DNA of 64,000 bases, taken from positions 26,862,517-26,926,516 of the forward strand of contig OX419755.1 of assembly GCA_948567375.1 (NCBI GenBank), read 5' to 3'. The DNA is from Lunularia cruciata. Taxonomy: Eukaryota > Streptophyta > Marchantiopsida > Lunulariales > Lunulariaceae. This document shows positions 21,784 to 33,359 of the stretch, piece by piece. Numbering within the stretch: position 1 is the first letter of the stretch; each line of letters starts with the position of its first letter. Both the position numbers and the translations under genes were made by a program. The notes beneath the pieces were generated by a model, which did not search any database, was not told the DNA's origin, and saw only the letters and a program-made list of their open reading frames with translations.

Positions 21784-22657
21784 CTAATCTGCAAAATGTA
21801 TTGCTACTCCTCCGCATCGGCATCTCTTTTCAAGTCGGGATGGAAGTGCAATACCATCTTGTGTCTCTCCGCCACATTCAACAAATTCAATCCCAAGTAG
21901 AAGTGGGGCTGCAAACAACACAATGTAATGCAGAGGTGACTTGTCCCACAAGTTCCACACCATTTGTCTTGTATGCTGATGAAAGCACTTTGTCCAATTG
22001 ATTGGCTTCCCTGCAAACATCTTATGAAAGAACACTACTTGATGTTTCATCACATAAGTAGTTTTCTTTGGCTTGAAGATAGCCATCATTGCTCCTACGA
22101 TGCCTCTCCAAAGGGTCCTTGTACCTCTCAACTTTGTAGCCATTCTTCATGCGCTTTGAAGAAAAGGAGTCCCTCAATTCTTGGGTTTCTTCAACTACTT
22201 CTCCTTTCCCCAAGAATGTGGCTCCCTACTCCTCAACCGCCTCTCTTCCAAGTACTACCCTCCAATCCAACTCTGTCTAGCATGCCGGATTTCCTCTCTT
22301 ACCTTCTTCCTTGGGTCCATCGAGACATTTACTCTTGATGATCTCGGTCATGAAACTTGGAAAACTAAGGTTTCAGTTCCATGCCAAGAACATGATCCAA
22401 AGCCTGCTCAAGACTTCAATTCTTGCCATCAAATCTAATCTCCGAATCGCATGATTTCTCTCTTTGAATTTTGAGTTCTTCTTCACACCTCCCATCTTAC
22501 TCTCTTCCACTTTGGGTTGGTGGCTACTCTTCCAATTGATTCCCAGATTAACTTTCCTAACTTCCTCTCGACACACCAGCGCGTCTCTTACTACAATTCC
22601 TTTTCCATGAGCTCCCTCAAGACGACTCCTTAATGGCGATGGAAAATTACTTGTCAT
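21784..22657 (-). pseudogene. Upstream coding remnant of insertion F, unknown
   Basis: Overlapping frames at 22657-22373, 22213-22022 and 22143-21784 appear to be parts of one protein broken by shifts. A conspicuous aromatic segment reads VFFHKMFAGKPINW, then TKCFHQHTRQMVWNLWDKSPL, then LLLGIEFVE. Its density of Trp and Phe suggests a folded domain, but I cannot assign a family. Confidence 0.4.
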
Positions 22658-23462
22658 CTCTTTGTCTCTATCCTAATTCTTATAGTGGCATGCTTCTTCC
22701 ATCTTTCTTCACTTTGAGTTTCTCCCAAGAAATCACACCTCCTTCATGCTCCTGTCACTATCAATTTTCTCCTGCACATAGGCCAGCCAATTTTGTGTGC
22801 TATACCTTCTTGAATTTCCAACCTTAAAGGAAAGTTGTTACATTGTCTTCACCTTGGGCTGAGCACTCCCAAACCAAAGTCTCCTTACTTCGGATTGAAT
22901 GTTGACAACGCCACTCCGAGTACTTTGTCTTTTGATACAAAGTCACTTTTCCTTGGATTACAACCCAAAGACACCTTTCTTTGCCTTCTAATGTCATACA
23001 AGCGCAATACAACTTCATCTATACACTTCTTCTTCAAAAATAAGAAAAAAACAAAAATGTGGATACCACACAAAAATTGCAATGCTTCTCAAGAAACTTC
23101 TTTCTAGAAGCCGTCTACTTGGCATGCAAGGTAAACTATTTGGGAAGTTTACCAAGGAGCTTCTTTCTAGAAGTCATCTACTTGGCATGCAAGCTAAGCT
23201 AGCCGAGAAGCTTCCCAAGAAGCTTCTTTCTAAAGCCATCTACTTGGCATGCAAGCTAAGTTAGCCAAGAAGCTTCCTAAGAAACTTCCTCCTAGAAGTC
23301 ACCACTTGGCATGCACATTACCCAATACTTGAAAAGGTATCAAGTAGCTTACTAGATGCTTTTAGAATATTCTTATAATTCTTGGCTAATTTGGCCTATT
23401 ATTTTGCTAGTCTTGACTAGCCAAATTGATAACCTCCATATTGTTACATATTCCTCCTCCGC

Positions 23463-24870
23463 TAGTTGGTGATGTCCTCATCACCATGGAAGCTTTAAAC
23501 TCTTAGATGGTTGTTTGTGCATTTTAGAGATGAGAAAAAGGCTCCCAAGTGGCATCATGAAGGAGATACCCTTTCCAAACTTTGTACTTTGTACATTATT
23601 GGTGGCAATGTTATACAATCAACTTCATACTCCTCATGATCCTTGATAAGGATGGGAAGAGGAGGGGGTTAGACACAAGAGAAATGGAAGATGGATAAGA
23701 AACAAGGAGTTTCAACTTGGAATATAAATGATAGGGTGGATTTGCATATGACAAGGCAAGGCAAGTCGATAAACAACAAGAGAAATGATTTGGTTGACAT
23801 CAAAAAGACCTATCTAATTAGGACCAAGTTTATGAACTTGGGTACCAAGTGTGATGGGTAGGTTAATAGAAGAAAAAATGACCTTATCATTGAGTTGAAA
23901 GGTAAGATCACAATGCTATTGGTTTGCGTATTGCTTCAAACAATTTTGAGCAACAAGGAGATGAGATTTGATGTGTTGTAGAGATTGGGATATTGTAGTC
24001 AAGAAGGTAGAAGTATGAGAGATATGAGATGGAAGAGGAACAAAGAGAGATTTTGGAACAAGTAGGTCTTGGCCAAAATTAAGGAAGAAAGGAGAGAATC
24101 CAGTCCTTAATTTGAATTATTGTACGTAAACTCAACAACTATAAGAGATTCATCTCAATTGGTATGTTGAACATTTAGAAATGCACAAAGCATATCCTCC
24201 AAGGTGTGATTTGCATGTTTGGTTTGTCCATATTTTTAAGGATTATAAGTCATGGAGAAAACAAGCTGTTGCCAAGTTGTTGGAAGAGTGCTTGTTAATT
24301 TTTTTTGGTGAATCAAGGTTCACAAACAAAGCTGAGTTCACAAGGTATCCTATGATGCTTGAAGACATTGTCAAAGTAGATCTAGGCCAATGTTGGAGAA
24401 TCCACTATATCAAAGATTGGTGCCAAATGGATTTTCTTATTAAACTTATTGACAAACACCATGATTGTTATGTGACATTGCTTTATTATGGGCAAAGATG
24501 TGATGAGATTTAAGCTCATGTGTTCCCATCAAGTAGATGGGATGGGAAGTGGTTGAAGAAGTTTAATTGGCATTTTAATGATGGTCTCATTGCATTGAAA
24601 AATCTCACAAGATTGGACAAACTCTTGAACATCTTATGCCATTTTGGACCACCACCATTGACATTGTAAGGTACCCAAGGTCTTGTCTATACCCATGTGA
24701 CCAACAACATAAGTCATGGGTTTCTTGAACATGCTCAAGTTGTAAATCACCCTTGGCTATAACATAGATCCAATTCTCACATAATAGAAGACATTCCTTA
24801 AAGGAAAAGGTTTTGTATTCCTTATTGTGTACTGCAAGACAACCTTGTACCATCTAAAAAAAGAGGTCTT
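23463..24870 (-). pseudogene. Integrase with chromodomain remnant (C2)
   Basis: This aligns with C1's integrase in order and wording. An HHCC zinc domain is at 24853-24605 region. Core text occupies about 23990-24200. Chromodomain residues at 23500-23640 (EVDCI ... near the sequence complementary to CAAGTGGCATCATGAAGG) are more decayed than in C1. The plus-strand frame at 24181-24513 is an antisense shadow shared with C1's 7131-7352. Confidence 0.75.
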
Positions 24871-26340
24871 CTTCTAAAGCTATCCTAAACTCAATTTGGA
24901 CCTGTGAGTTGACTAACAAAATCATAATTGCCACCATGATGAGAGGAAGAGACTTCAAACAAGGTCATCATGATAGGGCATTAGGGATGGCATGGAACCT
25001 ATTGGGTTTATTCTCAAGTTTGAGGTCAAAATACTATAGTTATTCCTCTCATTAATGATATCAATTTGTCATGTGCTCCAAATGTAATGTCCACAAGGAT
25101 TTATGATTGGTTTTCATGATCACTTGTTTTCCCTAAAGATAATGCCCCTATACCTTGGTGGCATAAACCATTGCTAGTTGTTCTTGATCTTGTGCAGAGT
25201 AATTCCTTTTTGTGTTGTTTAGTCGATGAGATACAAAGGCAATGGGATGTAACTCATGTGGAAATTCTTGTTGCAACATAACTCCAATGGCAAATTTAGT
25301 AGTATCAAAATCAACCACACAAGGTAGCTAAAGATCATATGGTTAAAGAATGGGTCTTGAAGACACCATATGTTTGAGCTTCCGGAATGCTTTTTCATAC
25401 TTGGTGGTCCATTGAAAACTTAAGGTCTTCTCCAAAAGGTTGGTCAATGGTGCAGCCACATGAGTAGTGGATGAAATGTCAATAAAAACTTGGCAATCTA
25501 TTAAATGCCTGCATTTCTATGGCATCCATTAGAGTAAACCAATCAATAATGGCCTTGATTTTCTACTCTTACATCTTGATCTTCTTTGATGAGGTGTTAT
25601 GACCCAAGAAGATATCTTCCTTCTAGCCAAAGATACACTTTGACTTTTTGTAGTAAAAATTCCAACGACTTAGTCATCTTAGGACTTCTAATGCATGATT
25701 TGTATGTTCTATAACCATGTTGTTAAAGATTAAAATATCATCCAAGAAGACCACCATGTACTGATCCAATAAACCATCCAACACCTGATGCATCTAATCC
25801 ATGAAGACTACTTGAACATTAGCAAACCTCAAAGCTAGAACTCTCCATTCAAAATGCATATATCTTGTGCAAAAGGTCATCTTTTGCACAAGTCTTTTAC
25901 CTCTCTATCAATGGGAATTTGCCAAAAGCCATTTTAAAGATCCAACTTCAAGAAGTACCATGCTCCACCCAATTGATCAAGCACGTCATCAATTTGAGAC
26001 AAGGGATATGCATTCTTCATTATTTGTTTATTGAGGCCAAGGTAATCAATAAAAAAGTCTTCTATCCCTCTTTAGAACAAATAGTACTGGTGCTCTCCGG
26101 CGAGATGTACTATATTGTATGAAATCCTTCTTTAACAACTCCCTTAGTGTAATTCAAAGCTCATCCAACTCCTTTGGTGAGAGTTGATAGATTGATCTAC
26201 TCATTAGAGTACTTACTAGCAATAATTCAATCTTGAAGGCCATACCATGATTGGAAGGTAATCTGTTTGGCAAATCATCCAAAAACACATCTACAAACTC
26301 TTGAACAATTTGATCAACCATTGCTTGATGAGGTTTTTAG
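24871..26340 (-). pseudogene. Reverse transcriptase and RNase H (C2)
   Basis: The FLDDILI box is on the minus strand at about 25725-25755 (complement of AAAATATCATCCAAGAAGAC). RT fingers and palm extend to about 26330 and RNase H to about 24900. It is colinear with C1 over its full length. There are many frame breaks. Confidence 0.8.
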
Positions 26341-26499
26341 CCCTCATTAGATTTTCCATGTGGAATCAGCTTGATCCACAACAAAAAATTAAGCTTATCT
26401 TCCTCCAAGGTTTGCTCTATGGCTACTTTATTGATAAACTTCCCATCTTGGGATTGATTATTCTTAGATGTTTTACTCAAAGATGCCACACAACTTAAT

Positions 26500-27730
26500 T
26501 GGTAATTCCTATCTTGGTATTGTCTTTGAATTTATTGTTGGGTCCAATCAAATTGAACCTTATAACATTTAATCCAAGACAAACCTAGAATGATATCATA
26601 GTGTAGAGTCTCCACTACAAACCTCATACACTCCAAATACTCCTTCCTAATCTTGAATGTAACAAGATGTGACGTATGAAATGTAGAGACCTTTCTACCA
26701 TCTAACACCATCAATCTATTTCTAATTATTGATAGGATAGGAACACCTAATTCCATTGCTTATTGCATGATATGCAATTCCTTGACCTTCTAGAATCAAC
26801 TAAAGTTTTATAATCATAGTCAAATATCATACATTGCAAGTGAAGTAAACTTCCATAGGTTGAGCTTTCAATCCATTAGAACTAATCAAGCTCCAAATAG
26901 GTGACTTAAATTCTCATACTAGGATTATTTTTTTCCTTAATCATCACGTTTCATGAACTCCATTTGGGCAATTTGTTGAGGTCATCTATTCTTGAGTGGA
27001 CATTCAACAATGTGATGTCCAATTTGGCAATATTTGTCCAATTGTCTAATATTGCCAAATTGGACATCACATCACAACCACCATTTTGTTGTAATCTTTC
27101 CAATTTACTATGTCAAGTGACTCCATTGGATGGCATCAATCTCCATTGCTGTTGGCTCCTCCACCCAATGTAGTGTATTGGCAGGTTCTATGAAGATCAA
27201 GGTCAAGATCAAGTTGTTGCAACCAAGGAATCAAAGTGTTAACCCAATTGCATGTCTTCTTCCAAGTGTTTTGGGCTCCCACATTATTACTTCCAATTTG
27301 GTGCATGACTTTAAAACCCCTCCCAAATTGATCTAGACCTTCACCTTCCAGTATATTTGGGATTTTCATTATGGTGAACTAGAATTGAGTAATATAGCTT
27401 CTTATAGAACCAATGTGCTTCAACTCTACCAACTTATCGTGTGTAGCTTGTGTGATATTTATAGCTTGGGATCATCCAATTATTGTACTCTTGGATTCTT
27501 CTCATTTTGAGATTGGTGTAACAAATTATTGTTTAGCTTGCTCCACTCAGAACCACCACTATAGTTTTGCTATTCCTTCCAATTGGCTTGAAGCTAAGAG
27601 TTTATCTTTGTTTATCTTGAAGATTTGTGGTTTTCAAATAATTTTCATAGTCAAGCATAAAATTCTCCATGGTGCTTGGAAGATTCTTGCATTCAATTAC
27701 CTTGGGCTTTAGAAATCAGATTTGCACTTC
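26500..27730 (-). pseudogene. Protease and gag (C2)
   Basis: The protease C-terminal half is the open frame 26756-26532, with FKIRKEYLECMRFVVETLHY and DIILGLSWIKCYKVQFDW, typical of gypsy retropepsins. The active site near 26790 reads LVDSR, keeping Asp-Ser but with Gly changed to Arg. Gag spans about 26950-27730. Its zinc knuckle is disrupted by the palindrome at 27011-27071. Confidence 0.75.
27011..27071. repeat. Perfect 24-bp palindrome with 13-nt loop in C2 gag
   Basis: The arm at 27011-27034 begins TGTGATGTCCAATTTGG, and 27048-27071 is its exact reverse complement. The loop is 27035-27047. C1 at the same position (about 9560) has only one arm, so the inverted copy arose in C2 after the two diverged, probably by templated repair. 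It interrupts the gag zinc knuckle. Confidence 0.92.
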
Positions 27731-28102
27731 TCCCTTTCAAAGTGGTGCTCTCCTTACATGCTCTTGTTGTTGATCATCTCATTCTTCCAACAATTGAGTA
27801 AGGTGCTCAATTTGTTATTGCATAGCAATGATAAATTTAGGCATTGTCACCATGGATACTACTCTATCACTACCTAAAATCTATCTAAGTTAACATGTAG
27901 ATACAACACGTCCACTGTTCTTTGTAAGTTACAATTGAAGGTACTAAGGGTTCATTGGACAAGATGATTGCATTCAAAAAATTCCAAAGTGTGAGATGAT
28001 GAATTGTGTGAAATGATGTTTGCGTAGTATATGGATACAAAAATCCCAATGGCTTGGTGGAAATGAATTTGGTGGTCCATAAATTGCATCCATCCAATTC
28101 TT

Positions 28103-28114
28103 GCTTTGATACCA
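28103..28114 (-). promoter_or_regulatory. Primer binding site, initiator Met tRNA (C2)
   Basis: On the minus strand TGGTATCAAAGC lies 1 nt inside the 5' LTR end. It matches the common plant primer site TGGTATCAGAGC at 11 of 12 positions, which is complementary to the 3' end of tRNA-iMet. Confidence 0.88.
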
Positions 28115-28115
28115 A

Positions 28116-28631
28116 TGTAAAAGACTGAAAAGAGAAATAAGAGAATGGAACATTAGAATGAAAGATCACATCAGGATTCTTGGACAATGGAAATTCCAAA
28201 TGCCTATTATTAGCTAAGGCTTTGGTATTTATAAGGAAGCATACAAGGCTCTTGAAAAACTTTGATATTTATAAGGAAGCTTCCTAAAAGTTGCCATCTT
28301 AGAATGCAAGCCAAGCTAATAGAAAAGCTTCTCAAAATTTTCCTTTTAAAAGCCATTTACTTGGCATGCAAGCTGAGCTAGTTAGGAAGTTTCCCAAGAA
28401 GCTTTCTTTTAGAAACAACCTACTTGGTGTGCAAGCTAAGCTAACTGTGAAGCTTCCCAAGAAGTTTCCTCCTAGAAGTCACCACTTGGGTAGCCACATT
28501 ACCCTATACTTGGAATGTACCAAGTAACTATCTAGATGCTTCTAGAATGTTCTTATGATTCTTGGTTAATTTTGCCTATTTGCTATTTCATTAATCTTGA
28601 TTAACTCATCTATAACCTCCATATTGTTATA
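28116..28631 (-). repeat. 5' LTR of C2
   Basis: The 516 bp run from TGTAAAAGACTG to CATATTGTTATA (terminal CA decayed to TA). TATTTATAAGG near 28225 is the complement of the TATA region. Internally repeated AGCTTCC/TTGGCATGCAAGC words are present as in the other C-family LTRs. Confidence 0.85.
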
Positions 28632-29760
28632 GTTGCTATGAAGGTGATGTAAAAGACCCTTGCCTCCTCTCTCTCTAGGTAACATCATATGTATATACAT
28701 AGCTTGTACATAATACTTTCATTCATGAAACTCAAGAAAAAATTCAAGTGAATCCAAGGCAATACTCAATATATAATATCATTTATTTATACCATACCAT
28801 GGTACATGAAGAAAGATAAAATGATGTGTTTCTAATAAACATGCTTACTAATTGACTCTCATTCACTCTCCATGTCTTTGCTCTTTTCCTCAACTCCCTT
28901 ATTGTGAAGATATGTTCCCTCTTGGACTACGGTGTCATAGTCTACCTCTCTCTCATCTAGGAGTCCACTCTCCATGAACATGTCAGTGAGAAATTGAATC
29001 ACAAATTTCACCTTGTATCTCTGACTATTTGGCCAACATATCTATTTTTGTAAGAAGGCCATAGCTAAATTTACTACTTGGAGCATGAATTCCACCAAAT
29101 CATCATCCTCTCCTGCTTGCTACAAGTGTACCCTAGATCTCTTGACCTTCCATTTCACCATAAGGGCAAGTACCCATGCACCACCTTTGGCCAGCATGTA
29201 GAGACATAGTCTACCTCTCTCTCATCTAGGAGTCCACTCTCCATGAACACACAAGCGAGAAATTGAATCACAAATTTCACCTTGTATCTCTGACCATTTG
29301 GCCAACATATCTATTTTTGTAAGAAGGCCATAGCTAAACTTACTACTTGGAGCATGAATTCCACCAAATCATAATCCTCTCCTGCTTGCTACAAGTGTAC
29401 CCTAGACCTCTTGACCTTCCACTTTACCATAAGGGCAAGTACCCATTCACCACCTTTGGCCAGCATGTAGAGACAATGAGAGCAACAATCATGAAGAAAA
29501 ATGGCCTCCATATGGGATAAATCCATTGCTATGCCAAGTACCTTCTTGTTGTGTGATCCCGTATAGGAAACCAATCTTGAAAAAGGGAGTAAGGGACAAA
29601 CCTCTTCCTTGCATTCCCAAGAAGAAATGCTTGAATCATCTCAAGAGTTAAAGTGAATGGCCTACCACTCATTGTACTTGCATGTGTAGTGGCATCCCAT
29701 GTCCTCACAAACTCAATGGAGGAATGAATCTGCATGCAAAACACAAGAGAAAAAACAAAG
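28632..29760 (-). pseudogene. X-minus, 5' part: unknown protein-like sequence
   Basis: The open frame at 29744-29529 has SGRPFTLTLEMIQAFLLG, FQDWFPIRDHTTRRYLA. Frame-shifted continuations downstream give ALMVKWKVKRSRVHL and FVIQFL.CVFMESGLLDERE, ending EEKSKDMESE and a stop. X-plus at 33470-33930 has DWFSMRDHN, HPKVVHGNVILIVKSKM, FMGSGLVGKGE and a stop at the same place. The layout vaguely resembles the domain annotated as putative plant transposon protein. That is an inference, not a recognised match. Confidence 0.55.
28936..29475. repeat. 269-bp tandem duplication within X-minus
   Basis: CATAGTCTACCTCTCTCTC starts at 28936 and again at 29205. The units are nearly identical and end in CCAGCATGTAGAGA. 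Near identity indicates a recent duplication relative to the surrounding decay. Confidence 0.92.
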
Positions 29761-32073
29761 AAACAAAATGAGAAATGTCAATCCCACCAAAGAGAAATAG
29801 ATTTTGGCTAGGTTTCACAAGGGTTCAATTAAGGCATTGGTATTTGCTAGGGTTTCATGGAAGTAAGGGATTTTTCCTAAGTTTTGCAAGGGATTTTGGT
29901 TCTTCTAGGGCTTTGCATGGGTTTTGCTAGGGATTTGTCAAAACTTTGGCTAGAGTTCTGTCAAAAATCCAAGGTGTCATTGAGGTTTTGCGGAAATCAA
30001 GAGGTACCAAAGAGGTTTCATAGAAATTAGGTGGGTTTAGGATAGGTTTTGGAACATGATGACCAGGGTTGAGGAGGTGGGGTTTAAGTATACCAAAATT
30101 TGAATATCCTAGTTGAAATGTGAATTCAAATAATAAATCAAAGAACTTACATGGGAGCATGATAATGCAATCCAATTGCAATTCTCAAGCCCAATGAACC
30201 CAAATCCACTTCTTTTATAGACTCCACTTATCATTGGATTTGAGTCTGATTCAGCCAAATCCGCCTGATAAGAGTCATGTTATCAACCATGTTTGCAAGT
30301 ACTAAACTTTAGAGTTATGGGGACAAAAATTCTGGTTTTTCATGAAGCATAGCAAGAATTTGTTGATCATTTGGAAGGTTTTCATTTAGTGGCATGAAAC
30401 TTAAAAGGCTTCAGCTTGTGGATCTAAGAGGAGAGGTTTGTATGGCTAAGAGAGGGTTTTGGAAAGTTTGCTCATTTGAAAATATGAAATTTAGAAGGTT
30501 TTTGACACAATAAAAGATGTTGAGAGAAAGTGGTTTAGGGAATGTGCAAGGAGTTTAAGGAAAATTTAGAGAGAAGAAGAAGGGTTTAGGAAATTGACCC
30601 AAAGAGAAGAAGGTCTAGGAAATCAATCCAAAGAGAAGAAAAGGGAAAATCAAGAGAAGAAGGGTTTAATGCCAAATGACCTAAAAGAGAAAGTAAAGCT
30701 TTAGAGAATTGGCAAGAACAATGAGCATCAAACTTGCTATTGGCAATTGTAAGAACAAGCTACTTGCAAAAGCTCACTAATTGCAAGATTTTGTAGAAGT
30801 TCAAACTCACACTACCCAGCTTGGAGATATTCAACCAAGTGCCCAAGATTAGTGATTCATGGACAAAAAAAGGGAGAAAGGAAAGTAAGAGGAGAGAAAA
30901 AAGACTTAGAAAATAGAGAGCTAAGAAAGATATGAAATAGAAAATAGAGAGAGAAAAAATAGAGAACAAAGCAAAGAATAAACCAACCAAGACAATGCAA
31001 GGGTATGAGAGAGTGCTTGAAGAAGATGAGAAGAGGGTAGCCAAAACAATTGAAGGACCTTGGTTGTCAAGATTTAACACATTGATTGATTACATGCTCT
31101 ACGTGAAATGGTGTTGGATAGACATACTACAAATCAAGGAAGCTATAGAAAGAATACAAAGAACAATTTGGATGTGCTCAAATTGAAAATTGCACTTTGA
31201 ATGGAGTATCCACAACCCCATGTGAGATTTTCATTCTCAAATTGTCAATCTAAAAGTTGCATTATGTGATTCTTGAATAAAATTTTAAATTCAAAATTTT
31301 GGACATCCCACAACCATACACAAACTCTAGAGCTGATTCATGCAAGCCAGCCGGTGATTTGCATAAGCGTAGCAATTTGCTTGGGGTTGTGGGATGTTTC
31401 TTTCATTCCTTTCACAAGTTTGCATGATTAACAATAGATTTAATCTTGAGTGGGACTTTCATATTTGGACCAATAAAACATAAGGAAAAGGCAACTTCTT
31501 ATAGTTATACAACATAAAAGCATAACATAAGGTCCTCTATTCTAATTAGCACTACATTTAAATTTTGTGTTGTTTGGAAAATGAAAATAGAATTTTAGGT
31601 CTCACTCACCTAGAATGTATATGCATATCTCCTTCAAGCATATCTGTATATCTATACCACTTTGAGTGTTTGAGCATTGAGTACTTTCTTTAGCAATTGC
31701 ATTTATATTTGGTGTTGCTTGGAAAATGAAAATAGAAATTGAAGTCTTACTCAGCTTTGGAGTATATATGCAGTTTGAGTTTGAGCCTATTTGTATATAT
31801 GTACCAATTTGAGTGTTTGAGCATAGAGTATTTGGCACTTGCATTTATCAACTTGAGCATATATCAGATCAATTAATCAAATTCATGTACATTGATAGGA
31901 GTGTGGCTAGGTGTTCTTAGCCATCTTTATATTGAATTAAATCCTTCAATGCTAGCTTTGGAGTTTGTGCACCTTGTTCAACATAAGAGCACCATATTTC
32001 TAAACCACTTTTTGTGTTTTGAGGTGAAGGTGCAATTGTATAACAAATGTGCATGGATATAGAACAAGGATTT
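29761..32073. other. Spacer between the two X copies; no gene recognised
   Basis: 29800-29950 contains degenerate GCTAGGGTTTCA / TTTTGCTAGGGATTT words. 30480-30980 is purine-rich (AGAGAAGAAGG) and stop-rich. 31561-31850 holds two degenerate copies of a unit of about 145 bp, with GGAAAATGAAAATAG at 31576 and 31721. The minus-strand frame at 31080-30760 is hydrophobic because the opposite strand is A/G-rich, and I do not call it a gene. Confidence 0.5.
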
Positions 32074-33359
32074 TGTAATACCATTAGCTAGACATATTAT
32101 CTAGATTTGGGAATTGGCTTGGTAATATATGAAATGATGTTATATATGATGGTCTAAGTAGATTAGATAGAGGTGTCACCAAAAGATTACTTCCACTAAT
32201 AAGGTAGAAGTCAGAAACATCCTAGAAACTTCAAAGCCAATTTTGGAGGCCTAAATGGATGGATTAGGCCTCAAATAATGGGTGAATCCTTCTCTCAAGA
32301 GGAAAGGTGATGCCTTCTTCCCTCCCTATTTTTTTTCATCAAGAGCTTTCCAATAGTACTTCACCCATGCTATTTTGACTTCGTACAAAATATTCCCCAA
32401 AGATTCCCTCTAGTCTATGAACCAACATGTCTCTCAAGCAGAATGAACAGCTGATGGCTTTTATGGTAGCACACCATGGACTAAAAAGGCAAAGAACCCC
32501 AACTCCATTATACTCCTCCAAGGCTAACACTCCAAGACTCAAGACATTGCTCACTAGAGAACTCAATAAGAGAGAGATTGTTGCAAATCAAAGAATGATG
32601 AGTACCTCCTCACTCTTAATTGATATACTTGTGAATAGTTACATACCAAAGTTACTAATTATTGGAGTAACTCAAGTTACTAGTCTAAAAGTCAAATAAA
32701 GTCAAAAAGCTGAAGGAATATCTACACTCATGGGAATATTCTCCTAAGCATGTGGTCTTATCTTAACCCAAACACTAAGTCAAGGATTCTTTTACATGTG
32801 TTATCCTTAGACTATAAGAATCCAAAATAAAAAGGCTTGTTGGCCCAAGAGTTCTGAATTATTTCCTCAAAGCCAAACACCTAGGAATAATACCAAGTCA
32901 ACACACTAGAATCTAAAATAGTGGTGCTCATCTTTTCCACTTCCTCTAAAGTAAGGTCCCCTCTATCTTAGCTATGAATATCTTTAGCAAATCATGACTA
33001 ATGTAGAACCATCCTTTATCTCTATATAAATAATATCTTTGAAGTACTTATAATACCAAACCAAATATTAGACTAACACATACATGCACAAATGGGTGTT
33101 ATAGGTCAAAACTTGTTTGACCAACCAGATATGACAAGGATCAACATGTCACCAATCCATACAACTAATCTTAGAGTGGACTTTGTTGACATGCTACCAT
33201 TCTATATATCTGATCCAAGGATGAAGCTCCTTTTGATTGGATCCTCTTTGCTTTATAATAAAGACAAGGTGCTCCTTTGGGGCATCAAAGTATTGAAGGA
33301 TGAAGCCTTATGTTTCTCTTGTGTTTCTCTTGGGGGTTCTTTGTCCTTGGAACATTACA
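32074..33359 (+). repeat. LTR of the D/E family with a 0.69-kb internal insertion
   Basis: It starts TGTAATACCATTAGC at 32074 and ends GGAACATTACA at 33359. LTR homology is interrupted between about 32415 and 33104, where an unrecognised segment (starting near TATGAACCAACATG) is inserted. The outer flanks (GATTT and AATTC) match at only 3 of 5 positions, so a target duplication is not established. CTTTATAATAAAG near 33248 is the TATA box. Confidence 0.8.

Larger units (their letters stand above)
19294..23074 (-). mobile_element. Insertion F: 3.78-kb element of unknown class, TSD AATTG
   Basis: It is bounded exactly by AATTG at 19289-19293 and 23075-23079 inside C2's LTR. The ends are TGACAACCC... 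and ...ATACCACACAAA. I find no long terminal repeats, terminal inverted repeats or polymerase, transposase or integrase motif. The coding content is on the minus strand: an upstream region (22657-21784) and a coiled-coil protein (21357-20069). A 5-bp duplication suggests mobilisation by an LTR-element integrase, so a non-autonomous LTR derivative that has lost or lacks LTRs is plausible. Strand is assigned from coding content. Confidence 0.75.
19107..23462 (-). repeat. 3' LTR of C2, split by insertion F, plus polypurine tract
   Basis: The LTR starts TGTAAAAGACC at 19107 and proceeds to GCCAAGCTAATTG (19293). It resumes with AATTGCAATGCTTCTC at 23075 and ends TTGTTACA at 23448. Joining the halves with one AATTG copy removed gives the same length as the intact LTR near 28315-28335. 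The minus-strand polypurine tract GCGGAGGAGGAATA occupies 23449-23462. Confidence 0.92.
19107..28631 (-). mobile_element. Element C2: chromovirus of the C1 family carrying insertion F
   Basis: The 5' LTR is 28116-28631, the primer site 28103-28114, gag to integrase about 27730-23460, the polypurine tract 23449-23462, and the 3' LTR 19107-19293 plus 23075-23448. The flanks GTTAT (19102-19106) and GTTGC (28632-28636) agree at 3 of 5 positions, with both differences transitions, so the target duplication is only suggestive. It lies in X-minus. All coding frames are broken. Confidence 0.9.

Noticed and set aside
28649-28661. TGTAAAAGACCC, resembling the start of a C-family LTR
   Set aside because: Similarity is limited to about 11 bp, and the following bases do not match any C-family LTR.
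30760-31080. Minus-strand hydrophobic 106-codon frame that could look like a membrane protein
   Set aside because: It is the complement of a purine-rich tract. The Phe/Leu/Ser bias is compositional and there is no supporting context.
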